A DNA stretch of 25,290 nucleotides from Sphingomonadales bacterium (GCA_017304125.1 JAFKLV010000372.1:1-25290); one strand, 5' to 3'; shown: positions 1 to 7,222, counted from the first letter of the stretch. Notes: generated from the letters alone by a model not told the origin. A program made the numbers and translations.

Positions 1-1
1 C

Positions 2-442
2 CGGCTGCTGACCGCCGAAGAAGACGAGCACGGCAACGGCTCGGTCAACACCAGCTTCGTCGCCGCCATCAAGACCATCGTGATCGCCGACGCGGTCATG
101 GGCGTGGACAACGTGCTGGCGGTGGCCGGCGCGGCGCACGGCAGTTTCCTGCTGGTGGTGCTGGGCCTGTTGATCAGCGTGCCCATCATGGTCTGGGGCA
201 GCCGCCTCATCCTGCGCCTGATGGAACGCTATCCGGCCATCATCTACATCGGCGCCGGCGTGCTGGTCGTGACCGCGGCCAAGATGGTGATGGGCGAGCC
301 CCTGGTCAAGCCCTGGTTCCAGGCCCACGCTTGGGTGCAGTGGCTGGTCTACCCGCTGGCGTTGGTTGCCATCCTGGGCGGTGCCCGCATGGTGGTCAAC
401 AATCGCGGGAAGGACAGCCAGCCCGAGTCCAACGCGGCGTAA
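2..442 (+). CDS. TerC family integral membrane protein (5' truncated by window edge)
   Basis: The frame is open from base 2 to a TAA at 442, so the visible 146 residues are the C-terminal part of a longer protein. The segment reads ADAVMGVDNVLAVAGAAHG, the acidic-residue membrane motif of the TerC family, and is followed by about three further hydrophobic helices and a short polar tail. TerC proteins are inner-membrane proteins linked to tellurite resistance and to metal-ion (manganese) export; which role applies cannot be seen here. An internal GTG at 80 would cut the first conserved helix and is not the start. Codon use (many GCC, CTG, GTG) and family membership point to a Bordetella/Achromobacter-like source, as for the next gene and unlike the rest of the window. 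Confidence 0.8.
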   Translation, partial: RLLTAEEDEHGNGSVNTSFVAAIKTIVIADAVMGVDNVLAVAGAAHGSFLLVVLGLLISVPIMVWGSRLILRLMERYPAIIYIGAGVLVVTAAKMVMGEPLVKPWFQAHAWVQWLVYPLALVAILGGARMVVNNRGKDSQPESNAA

Positions 443-460
443 AGCTGGCGCCCCGGCCGG

Positions 461-485
461 CGCGAGGGGAATTCCCCCTCTCGCG
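461..485 (+). terminator. Possible stem-loop after the TerC gene
   Basis: A GC-rich inverted repeat (CGCGAG-GGG, AATT loop, CCC-CTCTCGCG) begins 19 bases after the TerC stop. There is no U-tract behind it, so it is either a weak terminator or only an RNA-stabilising hairpin. Confidence 0.3.
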
Positions 486-609
486 GCAGGGGCGAACTTA
501 GTTAAGCTTGCGGCTTTTCCGGGGTGGATACACCGCCCGCAGCAGAACGGCGCCCGGTTCCGGCTGGACGCCGTTCTTCACGTAGGAAGGCCGCGGGCCG
601 CCTGATCGA

Positions 610-1641
610 GTGCGAATGACGACGAATGACTCCCTGACCCTGACGCCCCGGCCCGGGATGTGGAACTGGCAGCACCTCGCCCTGCGGGGAGCACTGGTCC
701 TGCTGACCACGTCGCTGCTGATGCTGGACGACTGGATCCAGCAATGGTTCACGGTCGCCAACCAGGCCGATTTCGAACTGAACTATTTCGTGGCGCTGCT
801 GGCCTTCAACCTGGGCTTGTGGCTGTCGGGCAGCCGGGTATTCGTGACGTGCATCCTGGTGCTGCTGGGCGGCATGGAACTGATCCAGCTCAGCCATATT
901 TCCTACGCCGGCCGGCCGCTCGATCCCATCGTGCTGGCCAGCCTGTTTTCCGAGTTCGGAGACGTCCGGGAAGTGGCGCTGGCCGATTTCGGCGACCATG
1001 TCCACGTGCTGTTCGCGGTGCTGATCCCGTATCTGGCCGCGTGGTGGCTGTTCATGAGCTATATGCGGTCCGACGTCCGGCGCTGGCAGCGTGCGCTGGG
1101 GGTCATGCTGGTGGCCGCGGGCCTGCTGTCCAAGCCTTACCGCGCCACCTACCGCGACCTCAATTCCTTCCTGCCGGGCCCCACTCGCAGCGGTCTGCAC
1201 AATTCGCTCAACACCTTCAGCTTCTTCCTGGTGCACAACGTCCTGCGCGGATCGCTCCACGCCGCGCCGGCTCCGGTGGCGGCCGCGACCCGGCCCGAGG
1301 TCGTGCCATTCCCCTCGGACGCCCAGCACGTCTGGTTGTTCGTGGCCGATTCGCTGCGTAGCGAACATCTGGGCATCATGGGTTACGAGCGGGATACGAC
1401 GCCCAACCTGGCCAGACGCATGGAGCAGGGGCTGGTTGCCCGCCACGGGGTGGCGGCGGCCGTCTCCACCGCGGCCAGCATGCCGCTGATCATGAACGCG
1501 GTGCGTGAGCCCGGCCAGCTGGACCAGATCCGCCGGAGCTTTCTTCTTCAAATCTTTCAAATGCATGTGTGTCGTGTCCCGATGGGATCGGTAGGGGGAG
1601 TCAGCTCGGACGGCGAGATACGCTGGCGAACGATGCTATAA
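610..1641 (+). pseudogene. Phosphoethanolamine transferase-like sulfatase, C-terminal part lost at a junction
   Basis: Residues 1 to about 309 are a membrane-bound sulfatase-fold transferase of the EptA/YhjW type. Four or so hydrophobic segments (roughly residues 28-160) are followed by a periplasmic domain opening with VWLFVADSLRSEHLGIMGYE, the family's first metal-binding segment, and VSTAASMPLI near the expected nucleophile. Such enzymes add phosphoethanolamine to lipid A or other glycans and are normally about 500-550 residues. Here homology stops after DQIRR (about base 1536) and the last 35 residues are a nonsense read-through of the antisense strand of rho and its leader. The catalytic domain is therefore mostly missing. 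The gene sits 168 bases after the TerC gene and shares its betaproteobacterial style. The break is more likely an assembly join than a natural mutation. Confidence 0.7.
1522..1566 (-). pseudogene. rho: 5' stub of transcription termination factor Rho
   Basis: Reading leftwards from an ATG at 1566, the first fifteen codons give MHLKDLKKKAPADLV, which matches the start of Rho in sphingomonads as I remember it. Rho is a hexameric RNA helicase that ends transcription. After that the frame continues for hundreds of codons but encodes nothing Rho-like, because it is antisense to the sulfatase-like gene. The place is right: hemE-hemJ-rho on one strand is the usual alphaproteobacterial order beside the origin. 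No strong ribosome binding site is seen before the ATG. The stub marks the exact edge of the sphingomonad DNA; a short shared stretch around 1522-1536 fits both parents, so the join cannot be placed more finely. Confidence 0.7.
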
Positions 1642-1679
1642 GGAGGCGGACAGGGCAGAATAAGCCCCACCGTTGCGTC

Positions 1680-1708
1680 GACGTAGGAACACACCGGCGC
1701 CAAGTCAA
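1680..1708 (-). promoter_or_regulatory. Candidate rho promoter
   Basis: On the minus strand TTGACT (1708-1703) is followed after 17 bases by TACGTC (1685-1680). The -35 is good and the -10 poor, which is common in alphaproteobacteria. It lies between the hemJ stop and the rho start and would give a leader of roughly 110 bases. Rho is autoregulated through its leader in some bacteria; whether that holds here is unknown. Confidence 0.35.
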
Positions 1709-1730
1709 GCGAGAGGTGAATCGCCCGCGC

Positions 1731-2192
1731 TCAGAACGGGCGCACCATCACCAGAATCACCGTCAGCGTCGCGGCGAGCGCCGGAATCTCGTTCATCATC
1801 CGCAACGCGCGGTTGCTGATCGTCGGCTTGCCCTTGGCGAGTTTCTTCGAATAGCCGACCGCCCAGCCGTGATAGCCCGACAGCAGCACGACGATCGCGA
1901 TCTTGGCGTGGAGCCAGCCGAGCCCGGTGCCGCCGGCGAACAGCCCGATATTGGCCGCCAGCAGCAAGCCGAACAGCCAGGTGAGGATCATCGCCGGGGT
2001 CAGGATGATGCGCCGCAGCCGCCGCTCGCGCTCGACCCAGCGCGCCGCATCGACCGGATCGCTCAACCCCTCCTGATGATAGACCAGATAACGCGGCAGC
2101 ATGAACATCCCCGCCATCCAGAAGCTGCCGAAAATCACGCGCGCCGCCTCTACCCCACCATAGGCCGCGCCGAGGTAACCCGGCTCCATCAT
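1731..2192 (-). CDS. hemJ: HemJ-like protoporphyrinogen oxidase (CopD/UPF0093 family)
   Basis: This 153-residue membrane protein has four or so hydrophobic helices and the family stretch FWMAGMFMLPRYLVYHQE near the N-terminus, then LHAKIAIVVLLSGYHGW in the third helix, including the conserved lysine. HemJ oxidises protoporphyrinogen IX to protoporphyrin IX in the inner membrane, late in haem synthesis. The start overlaps the hemE stop by four bases (ATGA), with AGGAG a few bases upstream, so the two are translationally coupled in one haem operon. A second ATG follows at once (2189). Oddity: the N-terminal histidine of HemJ, usually in a (W)VKALH motif, is not there; the protein reads GVEAARVIF. 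The family call is firm; the enzymatic activity is less so. Confidence 0.8.
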   Translation of the reverse strand: MMEPGYLGAAYGGVEAARVIFGSFWMAGMFMLPRYLVYHQEGLSDPVDAARWVERERRLRRIILTPAMILTWLFGLLLAANIGLFAGGTGLGWLHAKIAIVVLLSGYHGWAVGYSKKLAKGKPTISNRALRMMNEIPALAATLTVILVMVRPF

Positions 2193-3208
2193 ATTCTCCT
2201 CACCCGCGCCACGAGCTGCTCGACATGCGCGATCGGGGTGTGCTGACCGATGCCATGACCGAGATTGAAGATGTGCGGCCGATCGCCGAAGGCCGCAAGC
2301 ACGCGATCGACCCCGCGTTGTAAAGCTTCGCCACCGGTTTCGAGCGCGAGTGGATCGAGATTGCCCTGCACCGGCAACCCCTTGGGCAGCACTGCATCGG
2401 CCCAGAGCGGATCGACCGTCTCGTCGAGCCCGATCGCATCGACCGCGGTGCCCGCGGCATAAGCGGGAAGCTTGCCCCCTGCCCCCTTCGGAAAGCCGAT
2501 CACCGGCACATCGGGGTGCCGCGCCTTCAACCCGCGGACGATTGCCGCATTGGGGGCGATCACCCAGCGTTCGAATTGCTCGGGCGACAGGCTCCCCGCC
2601 CAGCTGTCGAACAACTGCACCGCCTCGACCCCGGCCTCGATCTGGCCGGCGAGATAATCGATCGTCATCGTGACGATCGCGTCGACGATCGCGGCAAAGG
2701 CCGCCGGATCGCGATAGGCATGGCTCCTCGTCTCGCCCTGATCGCGGCTGCCCTGCCCCGCGACCATATAGGTGGCGACGGTCCACGGGCTGCCCGCGAA
2801 GCCGAGGAAGGTGGTGTCGGCGGGGAGCAAAGCCTTCACCTGCCGCACCGTCTGATAGACCGGATCGAGCCGCTCGCCGACCCGCGCGAGCTGGTCGAGC
2901 GGATGCGTGGCGAGCGCCGGGGCAAGCCGCGGCCCCTCACCCGGCCCGAAGGTCAGATCCTGCCCCAGCGCCCACGGCACCATCAGGATATCGGAAAACA
3001 GGATCGCGCCATCGAAGCCGAAGCGACGGATCGGCTGGACGGTGACTTCGGCGGCGGCATCGGGATCGGTGGCGAGCGCGAGGAATCCGCCCTTCTCGGC
3101 GCGAAGCGCGCGATATTCGGGCAGATAGCGCCCCGCCTGTCGCATCAGCCACAACGGCGGCGTCGCCGGTTTCTCTCCCTTGAGGACGTTGAGCAGAGTC
3201 TTGGTCAC
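2189..3208 (-). CDS. hemE: Uroporphyrinogen decarboxylase
   Basis: HemE removes four carboxyl groups from uroporphyrinogen III to give coproporphyrinogen III in the cytoplasm. The 339 residues match the family length. The signature PLWLMRQAGRYLPEYR lies at residues 18-33 and FDGAILFSDIL, with the catalytic aspartate at residue 73, follows; later come GSPWTVATYM and, near the end, FNLGHGIGQHTP. The start is a GTG at 3208, since no ATG lies before the conserved N-terminus, and no strong ribosome binding site is seen. hemJ follows with a four-base overlap. In alphaproteobacteria hemE usually flanks the chromosomal origin, and the gene-free stretch upstream fits that. Confidence 0.97.
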   Translation of the reverse strand: MTKTLLNVLKGEKPATPPLWLMRQAGRYLPEYRALRAEKGGFLALATDPDAAAEVTVQPIRRFGFDGAILFSDILMVPWALGQDLTFGPGEGPRLAPALATHPLDQLARVGERLDPVYQTVRQVKALLPADTTFLGFAGSPWTVATYMVAGQGSRDQGETRSHAYRDPAAFAAIVDAIVTMTIDYLAGQIEAGVEAVQLFDSWAGSLSPEQFERWVIAPNAAIVRGLKARHPDVPVIGFPKGAGGKLPAYAAGTAVDAIGLDETVDPLWADAVLPKGLPVQGNLDPLALETGGEALQRGVDRVLAAFGDRPHIFNLGHGIGQHTPIAHVEQLVARVRRI

Positions 3209-3650
3209 CGGAAGTTACGCGTCCTTGTTTAATCCCCGTCACCCCGGCCTTGTGCCGGGGTCCACGGAGCCGCAGGCCTTATCGCAAGAGCCGCTTGTCC
3301 TGCCTCTGCCTCCCGGTGGACCCCGGCACAAGGCCGGGGTGAGGAGGGAATGTCGACCCATCTAAATAGAAAGAAGATTCAATAGAGGATGTTGATGCTG
3401 TTGGCGCGTGGGTTGCGGGGCTTATGCCTCGCGCACCGAAACACCAACAGCTTGACCGCGCGCGGTTCGCGGGAATCTCACGGATTCGGCGCAGCGCATC
3501 CCCGCTATCCACAGGCTGTTGAAGGATAGTGTCGCCGTGGATCGCATTGTGGACGAATCATCGCTTGTCCACGGCGCCGGTTGCGCCTTGGCGGGGGGTT
3601 AGGGTTGCGCTAGCGCTTGTCCCCATGTTTTCCACAGGTTCGTTCGATTG
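3209..3650. other. Candidate chromosomal replication origin (oriC)
   Basis: This 442-base gap lies between hemE and ppsR, which diverge from it, the position of oriC in Caulobacter and Rickettsia. DnaA-box-like nonamers are TTTTCCACA at 3628-3636 (exact to TTWTNCACA), CTATCCACA at 3505-3513 (one mismatch to TTATCCACA), and weaker TTGTCCACG at 3565-3573 and, on the minus strand, TCGTCCACA at 3556-3548. Four GANTC sites (3376, 3473, 3483, 3555), targets of the CcrM methylase, fall within 184 bases. An AT-richer patch is at about 3360-3395. A palindromic repeat occupies 3239-3342. No gene is seen. DnaA-box assignments are by eye. Confidence 0.7.
3239..3342. repeat. Palindromic REPIN-like element, copy 1
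   Basis: Two 27-base arms (3239-3265 and 3316-3342) are perfect inverted repeats built on CCCCGGCCTTGTGCCGGGG, with a 50-base interior. Copy 2 at 10776-10881 has nearly the same arms (GAG for GTG in the centre) and a related interior (GCCGCAG near the left arm). The paired inverted layout is like REP doublets, which are mobilised by RAYT transposases; none is encoded in this window. Confidence 0.8.
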
Positions 3651-4481
3651 ATGGTCAGACTGCACCTGCACCTCTTGTCGGATTCCACCGGCGAGACGCT
3701 GGAGAATATCGCCAAGGCCGCGCTTGCCCAGTTCGATGATGTCGAAACGGTGCGGCATTTCTGGCCGATGGTGCGCACCGAGGCGCATCTCGATCGTATT
3801 CTTCAGGAAATCGCGCAAAATCCGGGGCTTGTCATCTATACCCTGGTCAATCCGGCGACCCGCGGCGCGCTCGAACAGCGCTGTCAGGCGCTTGGCCTGC
3901 CGATGGTCGCGCCGCTCGATCGGGTGACCGATGCGTTGTCCGATCTGCTCGGCCAGCAGGCCAAGGGGCGCCCCGGGCGGCAGCATGCGCTCGACGCGGC
4001 CTATTTCGAACGCGTCGATGCGATCCAGTTCACGATCGCGCATGACGACGGGATCGGCGCCGAGGATTGGGAGGAAGCGGATATCGTGTTGGCCGGGGTC
4101 AGCCGCTCGTCCAAGACGCCGACCTCGATCTATCTCGCCAATCGCGGCTATAAGGTCGCCAATATCCCGATCGTCGTCGAAAGCCCACCGCCCACTTCGC
4201 TCTATCGGCTGCAGAAGCCGCTGGTCGTCGGGCTGACGACCAGTGCCGACCGGCTGATCCAGGTGCGGCGCAACCGCTTGCTGTCGCTCAATCAGGCGCC
4301 GGAGACGGCTTATGTCGATCAGGATTCGGTGACGCGCGAGATTGCGTTCGCGCGCCGCATGTTCGCCGATAACGGCTGGCCGGTGATCGATGTCACGCGC
4401 CGCTCGATCGAGGAGACCGCGGCCGCGATCATCGCCTTGTGCAACGAACGGCAGGGCAATGCAGTGGTGAGTGAGTCATGA
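3651..4481 (+). CDS. ppsR: Pyruvate,phosphate dikinase/PEP synthase regulatory kinase-phosphorylase (DUF299)
   Basis: This 276-residue protein belongs to the bifunctional serine/threonine kinase and Pi-dependent pyrophosphorylase family (DUF299), which switches PEP synthase or pyruvate,phosphate dikinase off and on by ADP-dependent phosphorylation of a threonine. The N-terminus LHLHLLSDSTGETLENIAKA is typical, and the nucleotide-binding loop GVSRSSKT is at residues 149-156, followed by PTSIYLANRGYKVAN. An ATG at 3651 is preferred to the TTG just before it because it starts right at the conserved segment. Which of the two target enzymes it controls cannot be told here. It is the first gene to the right of the candidate origin and begins a run coupled by four-base overlaps. 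Confidence 0.93.
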   Translation: MVRLHLHLLSDSTGETLENIAKAALAQFDDVETVRHFWPMVRTEAHLDRILQEIAQNPGLVIYTLVNPATRGALEQRCQALGLPMVAPLDRVTDALSDLLGQQAKGRPGRQHALDAAYFERVDAIQFTIAHDDGIGAEDWEEADIVLAGVSRSSKTPTSIYLANRGYKVANIPIVVESPPPTSLYRLQKPLVVGLTTSADRLIQVRRNRLLSLNQAPETAYVDQDSVTREIAFARRMFADNGWPVIDVTRRSIEETAAAIIALCNERQGNAVVSES

Positions 4482-5068
4482 AATTGGTGCTGGCCTCGCA
4501 ATCCGCGTCGCGTCGCGCGATGCTTGAAGCGGCCGGCGTGCCGTTCTCGGCGCAGCCCGCTTATGTCGACGAAGCCGCGGCCAAGCTCGCGCTCGCCGGG
4601 CGGCCGCCGCGCGATCTCGCCGATGCACTGGCCGAACTGAAGGCGCTCAAGGTCTCGCAGCGCGAGCCGCAGGCGTTGGTGCTCGGCTCGGATTCGCTGG
4701 CGGTGCTCGAGGACGGGACGATCCTCGACAAGCCCGAAAGCCGCGAACAGGCCGCCGATCACCTGCGAATGATGTCCGGCCGGCGGCACGATCTGGTCAG
4801 CGCCGCGGTGATCGCCGAGGGCGGTCGCGCGGTGTGGCGGCATGTCGATCGCGCCAAATTGTTCGTCCGCCCGCTCTCTCCGGCGTTTATCGCGGCCTAT
4901 CTCGATGCCGAATGGCCGGCGATCGCGGGGTGCGTCGGGTGTTTCCGGATCGAGGGGCCGGGGGTGCAATTGTTCAGCCGGATCGAGGGCAGCCAGTTCA
5001 CCGTGCTCGGCATGCCGTTGATGCCGCTCTTGTCCTATTTGCGCGAACGTGGGGTGCTGCTGGCATGA
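4478..5068 (+). CDS. maf: Maf family nucleoside triphosphate pyrophosphatase
   Basis: Maf proteins hydrolyse non-canonical or modified nucleoside triphosphates in the cytoplasm to keep them out of nucleic acids. The 196 residues are the usual length. The opening LVLASQSASRRAML is the substrate-binding SxSxRR motif, and LVLGSDSL (aspartate 72) stands where many Maf proteins have a GADT motif, as is common in alphaproteobacteria. DKPESREQAADHLRMMSG is the next conserved block. The start codon overlaps the ppsR stop (ATGA), and the stop overlaps the aroE start in the same way. The precise substrate (dTTP/UTP type or m7GTP type) was not resolved. Confidence 0.93.
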   Translation: MKLVLASQSASRRAMLEAAGVPFSAQPAYVDEAAAKLALAGRPPRDLADALAELKALKVSQREPQALVLGSDSLAVLEDGTILDKPESREQAADHLRMMSGRRHDLVSAAVIAEGGRAVWRHVDRAKLFVRPLSPAFIAAYLDAEWPAIAGCVGCFRIEGPGVQLFSRIEGSQFTVLGMPLMPLLSYLRERGVLLA

Positions 5069-5877
5069 ACCGTCCCTATGCCGAGGTGATCGGCGATCCG
5101 ATTGCCCATTCGAAATCGCCGCTGATCCACGCTTTCTGGCTCGAAAAGCTCGAGATCGAGGCGGATTATCGCGCGACGCATGTCGTGCCCGACGATCTTG
5201 CGCGGTTCGTCGCCGAGCGGCGTGAGGATGCCACGTGGCGCGGGTGCAATGTGACGATCCCGCACAAGATCGCGATGCTCGATCTGGTCGACGATCCGGG
5301 CGAGGTGCGCGATTCGATCGGCGCGATGAACACGATCGTGCGCGATTCAGAGGGCCGCGTGTTCGGCACCAACACCGATGCCGCGGGTTTCTATGCGCCG
5401 CTGGCCGAGGCCGATCTCACCGGTGCGCCCGTGGTGGTGATCGGGGCCGGCGGGGCGGCGCGCGCGGTGCTGTTCGCGCTGGCGCGTGCCGGGGTCGGCC
5501 CGGTGACGATCCTCAACCGCAGCCCGCTCAAGGGCGCGGCGCTGCTCGCGCGATTCGGGTTGAAGGGCAATGCGCTGCCGCTTTCCGCCACGCTCCCGCC
5601 GGCGCACTTGCTGGTCAACACCAGCGCGTTGGGGATGAAGGGCCAGCCGCCGCTGGAGATCGATCTGGCGCCGCTGCCCGAAGACGCGATCGTCTATGAC
5701 ATCGTCTACGCCCCGCTCGAAACCGATCTGCTGCAACAGGCCGAGGCGCGCGGGCTGGAGACGATCGACGGGCTGGAGATGCTGATCGGCCAGGCGGCGA
5801 TGGCGTTCGAGCTGTTCTTCGGCCGCCCTGCCCCGCGCGTCCACGATGCCGAATTGCGCGAGCGGCTGATCGGATGA
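5065..5877 (+). CDS. aroE: Shikimate dehydrogenase (NADP+)
   Basis: AroE reduces 3-dehydroshikimate to shikimate with NADPH, in aromatic amino acid synthesis. The 270-residue protein shows the shikimate-binding HSKSP (residues 15-19), NVTIPHK with catalytic lysine 68, asparagine 89 in GAMNT and aspartate 105 in GTNTDAAGF, then the NADP loop GAGGAARA and NRSPLKG, and NTSALGM. The frame stays open well upstream, but ATG 5065 is chosen since it overlaps the maf stop as ATGA and places VIGDPIAHSKSP correctly. coaE follows with another four-base overlap. Confidence 0.97.
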   Translation: MNRPYAEVIGDPIAHSKSPLIHAFWLEKLEIEADYRATHVVPDDLARFVAERREDATWRGCNVTIPHKIAMLDLVDDPGEVRDSIGAMNTIVRDSEGRVFGTNTDAAGFYAPLAEADLTGAPVVVIGAGGAARAVLFALARAGVGPVTILNRSPLKGAALLARFGLKGNALPLSATLPPAHLLVNTSALGMKGQPPLEIDLAPLPEDAIVYDIVYAPLETDLLQQAEARGLETIDGLEMLIGQAAMAFELFFGRPAPRVHDAELRERLIG

Positions 5878-6467
5878 TTCGCCTCGGTCTCACCGGATCG
5901 ATCGGCATGGGCAAATCGACCGTCGCGGCAATGTTCGCGGCGGAGGGCGTGCCGGTGTTCGATGCCGATGCCGCGGTGCATCGGCTGCAGGGGCCGGGCG
6001 GCGCATTGGTGGCGGCGATCGAGGCGCGCTTTCCCGGTACGACCGGTGCGGCGGGCGTCGACCGGCAGAAGCTCGGCGCGGCGGTGCTCGGCGACGATGC
6101 GGCGATGAAGGCGCTGGAGACGATCGTCCACCCCGCGGTCGGCGCCGAACGCGCACAATTTTTGGCGGAACATACTGATTCTCCGATCGTTTTATTCGAT
6201 GTGCCGTTGTTGTTCGAAACTGGCGGGAATCGTGCCGTCGACAAAGTAGCCGTTGTCTCTGCCGCGCCCGAGGTGCAGCGTGCCCGCACGCTCGAACGCC
6301 CCGGCATGACCGCGCAGAAATTCGACGCGATTCTCGCCCGGCAGACCCCCGATGCCGAGAAGCGCGCGCAGGCCGATTTCGTCATCCCGACCGATGTCCC
6401 GCTGGAGGAAACGCGTGCGTCGGTTCGTGCGGTGATCGCTTGCCTGTCGCGCCCGACAGGCCGATAA
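5874..6467 (+). CDS. coaE: Dephospho-CoA kinase
   Basis: CoaE phosphorylates the ribose 3'-hydroxyl of dephospho-CoA, the last step of coenzyme A synthesis. The 197 residues fit the family. The P-loop GSIGMGKST is at residues 8-16, FDADAAVH follows, then HPAVGAER and the DVPLLFETG block, with the adenine/lid region LERPGMTAQKFDAILARQ near the end. The start overlaps the aroE stop (ATGA), the last of three such overlaps in a row; dnaQ begins seven bases after this stop. Confidence 0.97.
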   Translation: MIRLGLTGSIGMGKSTVAAMFAAEGVPVFDADAAVHRLQGPGGALVAAIEARFPGTTGAAGVDRQKLGAAVLGDDAAMKALETIVHPAVGAERAQFLAEHTDSPIVLFDVPLLFETGGNRAVDKVAVVSAAPEVQRARTLERPGMTAQKFDAILARQTPDAEKRAQADFVIPTDVPLEETRASVRAVIACLSRPTGR

Positions 6468-6474
6468 CAGCGTC

Positions 6475-7170
6475 ATGCGGGAGATTGTGTTCGATACCGA
6501 AACCACCGGGCTCAGTTTCTCCGGTGGCGACCGGCTGGTCGAGATCGGATGTGTCGAGATCGTCAACCGCGTGGAGACGGGGCGCACTTTCCACGCTTAT
6601 TTCAATCCCGATCGCGCGATGCCGGCCGAGGCATTTGCGATCCACGGCCTGTCCGACGCGTTCCTGTCGGACAAGCCGCGCTTTGCCGAGCGAGTCGAGG
6701 ATCTGCTCGACTTCATCGGCGATGCGCCGCTCATCGCGCACAATGCCGGGTTCGACTTCGGCTTCGTCAATGGCGAGCTGAAACAGCATGGCTGGCCGCC
6801 GGTCGATCTCAAGCGGATGGTCGATACGCTGACGATCGCGCGATCGAAGCACCCCGGCGCCAAACACACGCTCGATGCGCTTTGCTCGCGCTACGGCATC
6901 GATCGATCGCATCGTGTGTTGCACGGCGCGTTGCTCGACGCGCAATTGCTGGCGCAGGTTTATGTCGAGCTGATGGGCGGTCGCCAGATCGGTCTCGGTC
7001 TGATCAGCGAGGCGGCGACGGCGGACAACGCCGCGCCGGTTCGGTCGCAGGTCGCATCGGTGGTGCGGCAGGCGCGTATCTTTGCGGCGAGCGAGGACGA
7101 ACTCGCCGCCCATGCCGCGTTCTTGGAACGGGTAAAAAACCCGATCTGGGGGAGCGACGCGTCCGCGTGA
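6475..7170 (+). CDS. dnaQ: DNA polymerase III epsilon subunit (3'-5' proofreading exonuclease)
   Basis: DnaQ proofreads for the replicative polymerase by removing mispaired 3' nucleotides. All five DEDDh residues are visible: aspartate 7 and glutamate 9 in FDTETTG, aspartate 94 in HNAGFD, and histidine 150 and aspartate 155 in HGALLDAQLLA. The 231-residue length is usual, with residues beyond about 180 forming the tail that in the family binds the polymerase subunit. It lies seven bases after coaE, so it is probably part of the same transcript. A replication gene beside the candidate origin, in the order seen in Caulobacter, supports the origin assignment. Confidence 0.96.
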   Translation: MREIVFDTETTGLSFSGGDRLVEIGCVEIVNRVETGRTFHAYFNPDRAMPAEAFAIHGLSDAFLSDKPRFAERVEDLLDFIGDAPLIAHNAGFDFGFVNGELKQHGWPPVDLKRMVDTLTIARSKHPGAKHTLDALCSRYGIDRSHRVLHGALLDAQLLAQVYVELMGGRQIGLGLISEAATADNAAPVRSQVASVVRQARIFAASEDELAAHAAFLERVKNPIWGSDASA

Positions 7171-7178
7171 CGCGAACC

Positions 7179-7205
7179 GGGCGTCCGGGGTCAGGCCCGG
7201 CGCCC
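7179..7205 (+). other. Stem-loop between dnaQ and hpf
   Basis: GGGCG-CCGGG and CCCGG-CGCCC arms face each other across a six-base loop just before the hpf ribosome binding site (AAGGAG at 7209-7214). There is no U-tract, so it may be an RNA-processing or attenuating hairpin rather than a terminator. Confidence 0.3.
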
Positions 7206-7222
7206 CTGAAGGAGAAGAGCCG

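Noticed and set aside
502..1566. Long minus-strand open frame starting at the rho ATG
   Set aside because: Only the first fifteen codons are Rho-like; the rest is antisense to the phosphoethanolamine-transferase-like gene and has no family resemblance.
1..1640. Recently acquired genomic island from a betaproteobacterium
   Set aside because: Two genes cut at both ends, a seam inside rho and no mobility signals fit an assembly join better than transfer, although reads are needed to be certain.
1569..2246. Plus-strand open frame opposite hemJ
   Set aside because: Arginine/histidine-rich low-quality translation, fully antisense to the recognised hemJ; a typical GC-rich shadow.
4834..5064. Extended N-terminus of aroE
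   Set aside because: The 77 extra residues overlap maf in another frame and have no counterpart in AroE; the overlapping ATG at 5065 fits the family.
5615..6385. Minus-strand open frame opposite aroE and coaE
   Set aside because: Serine/arginine/alanine-rich shadow of two well-recognised genes.
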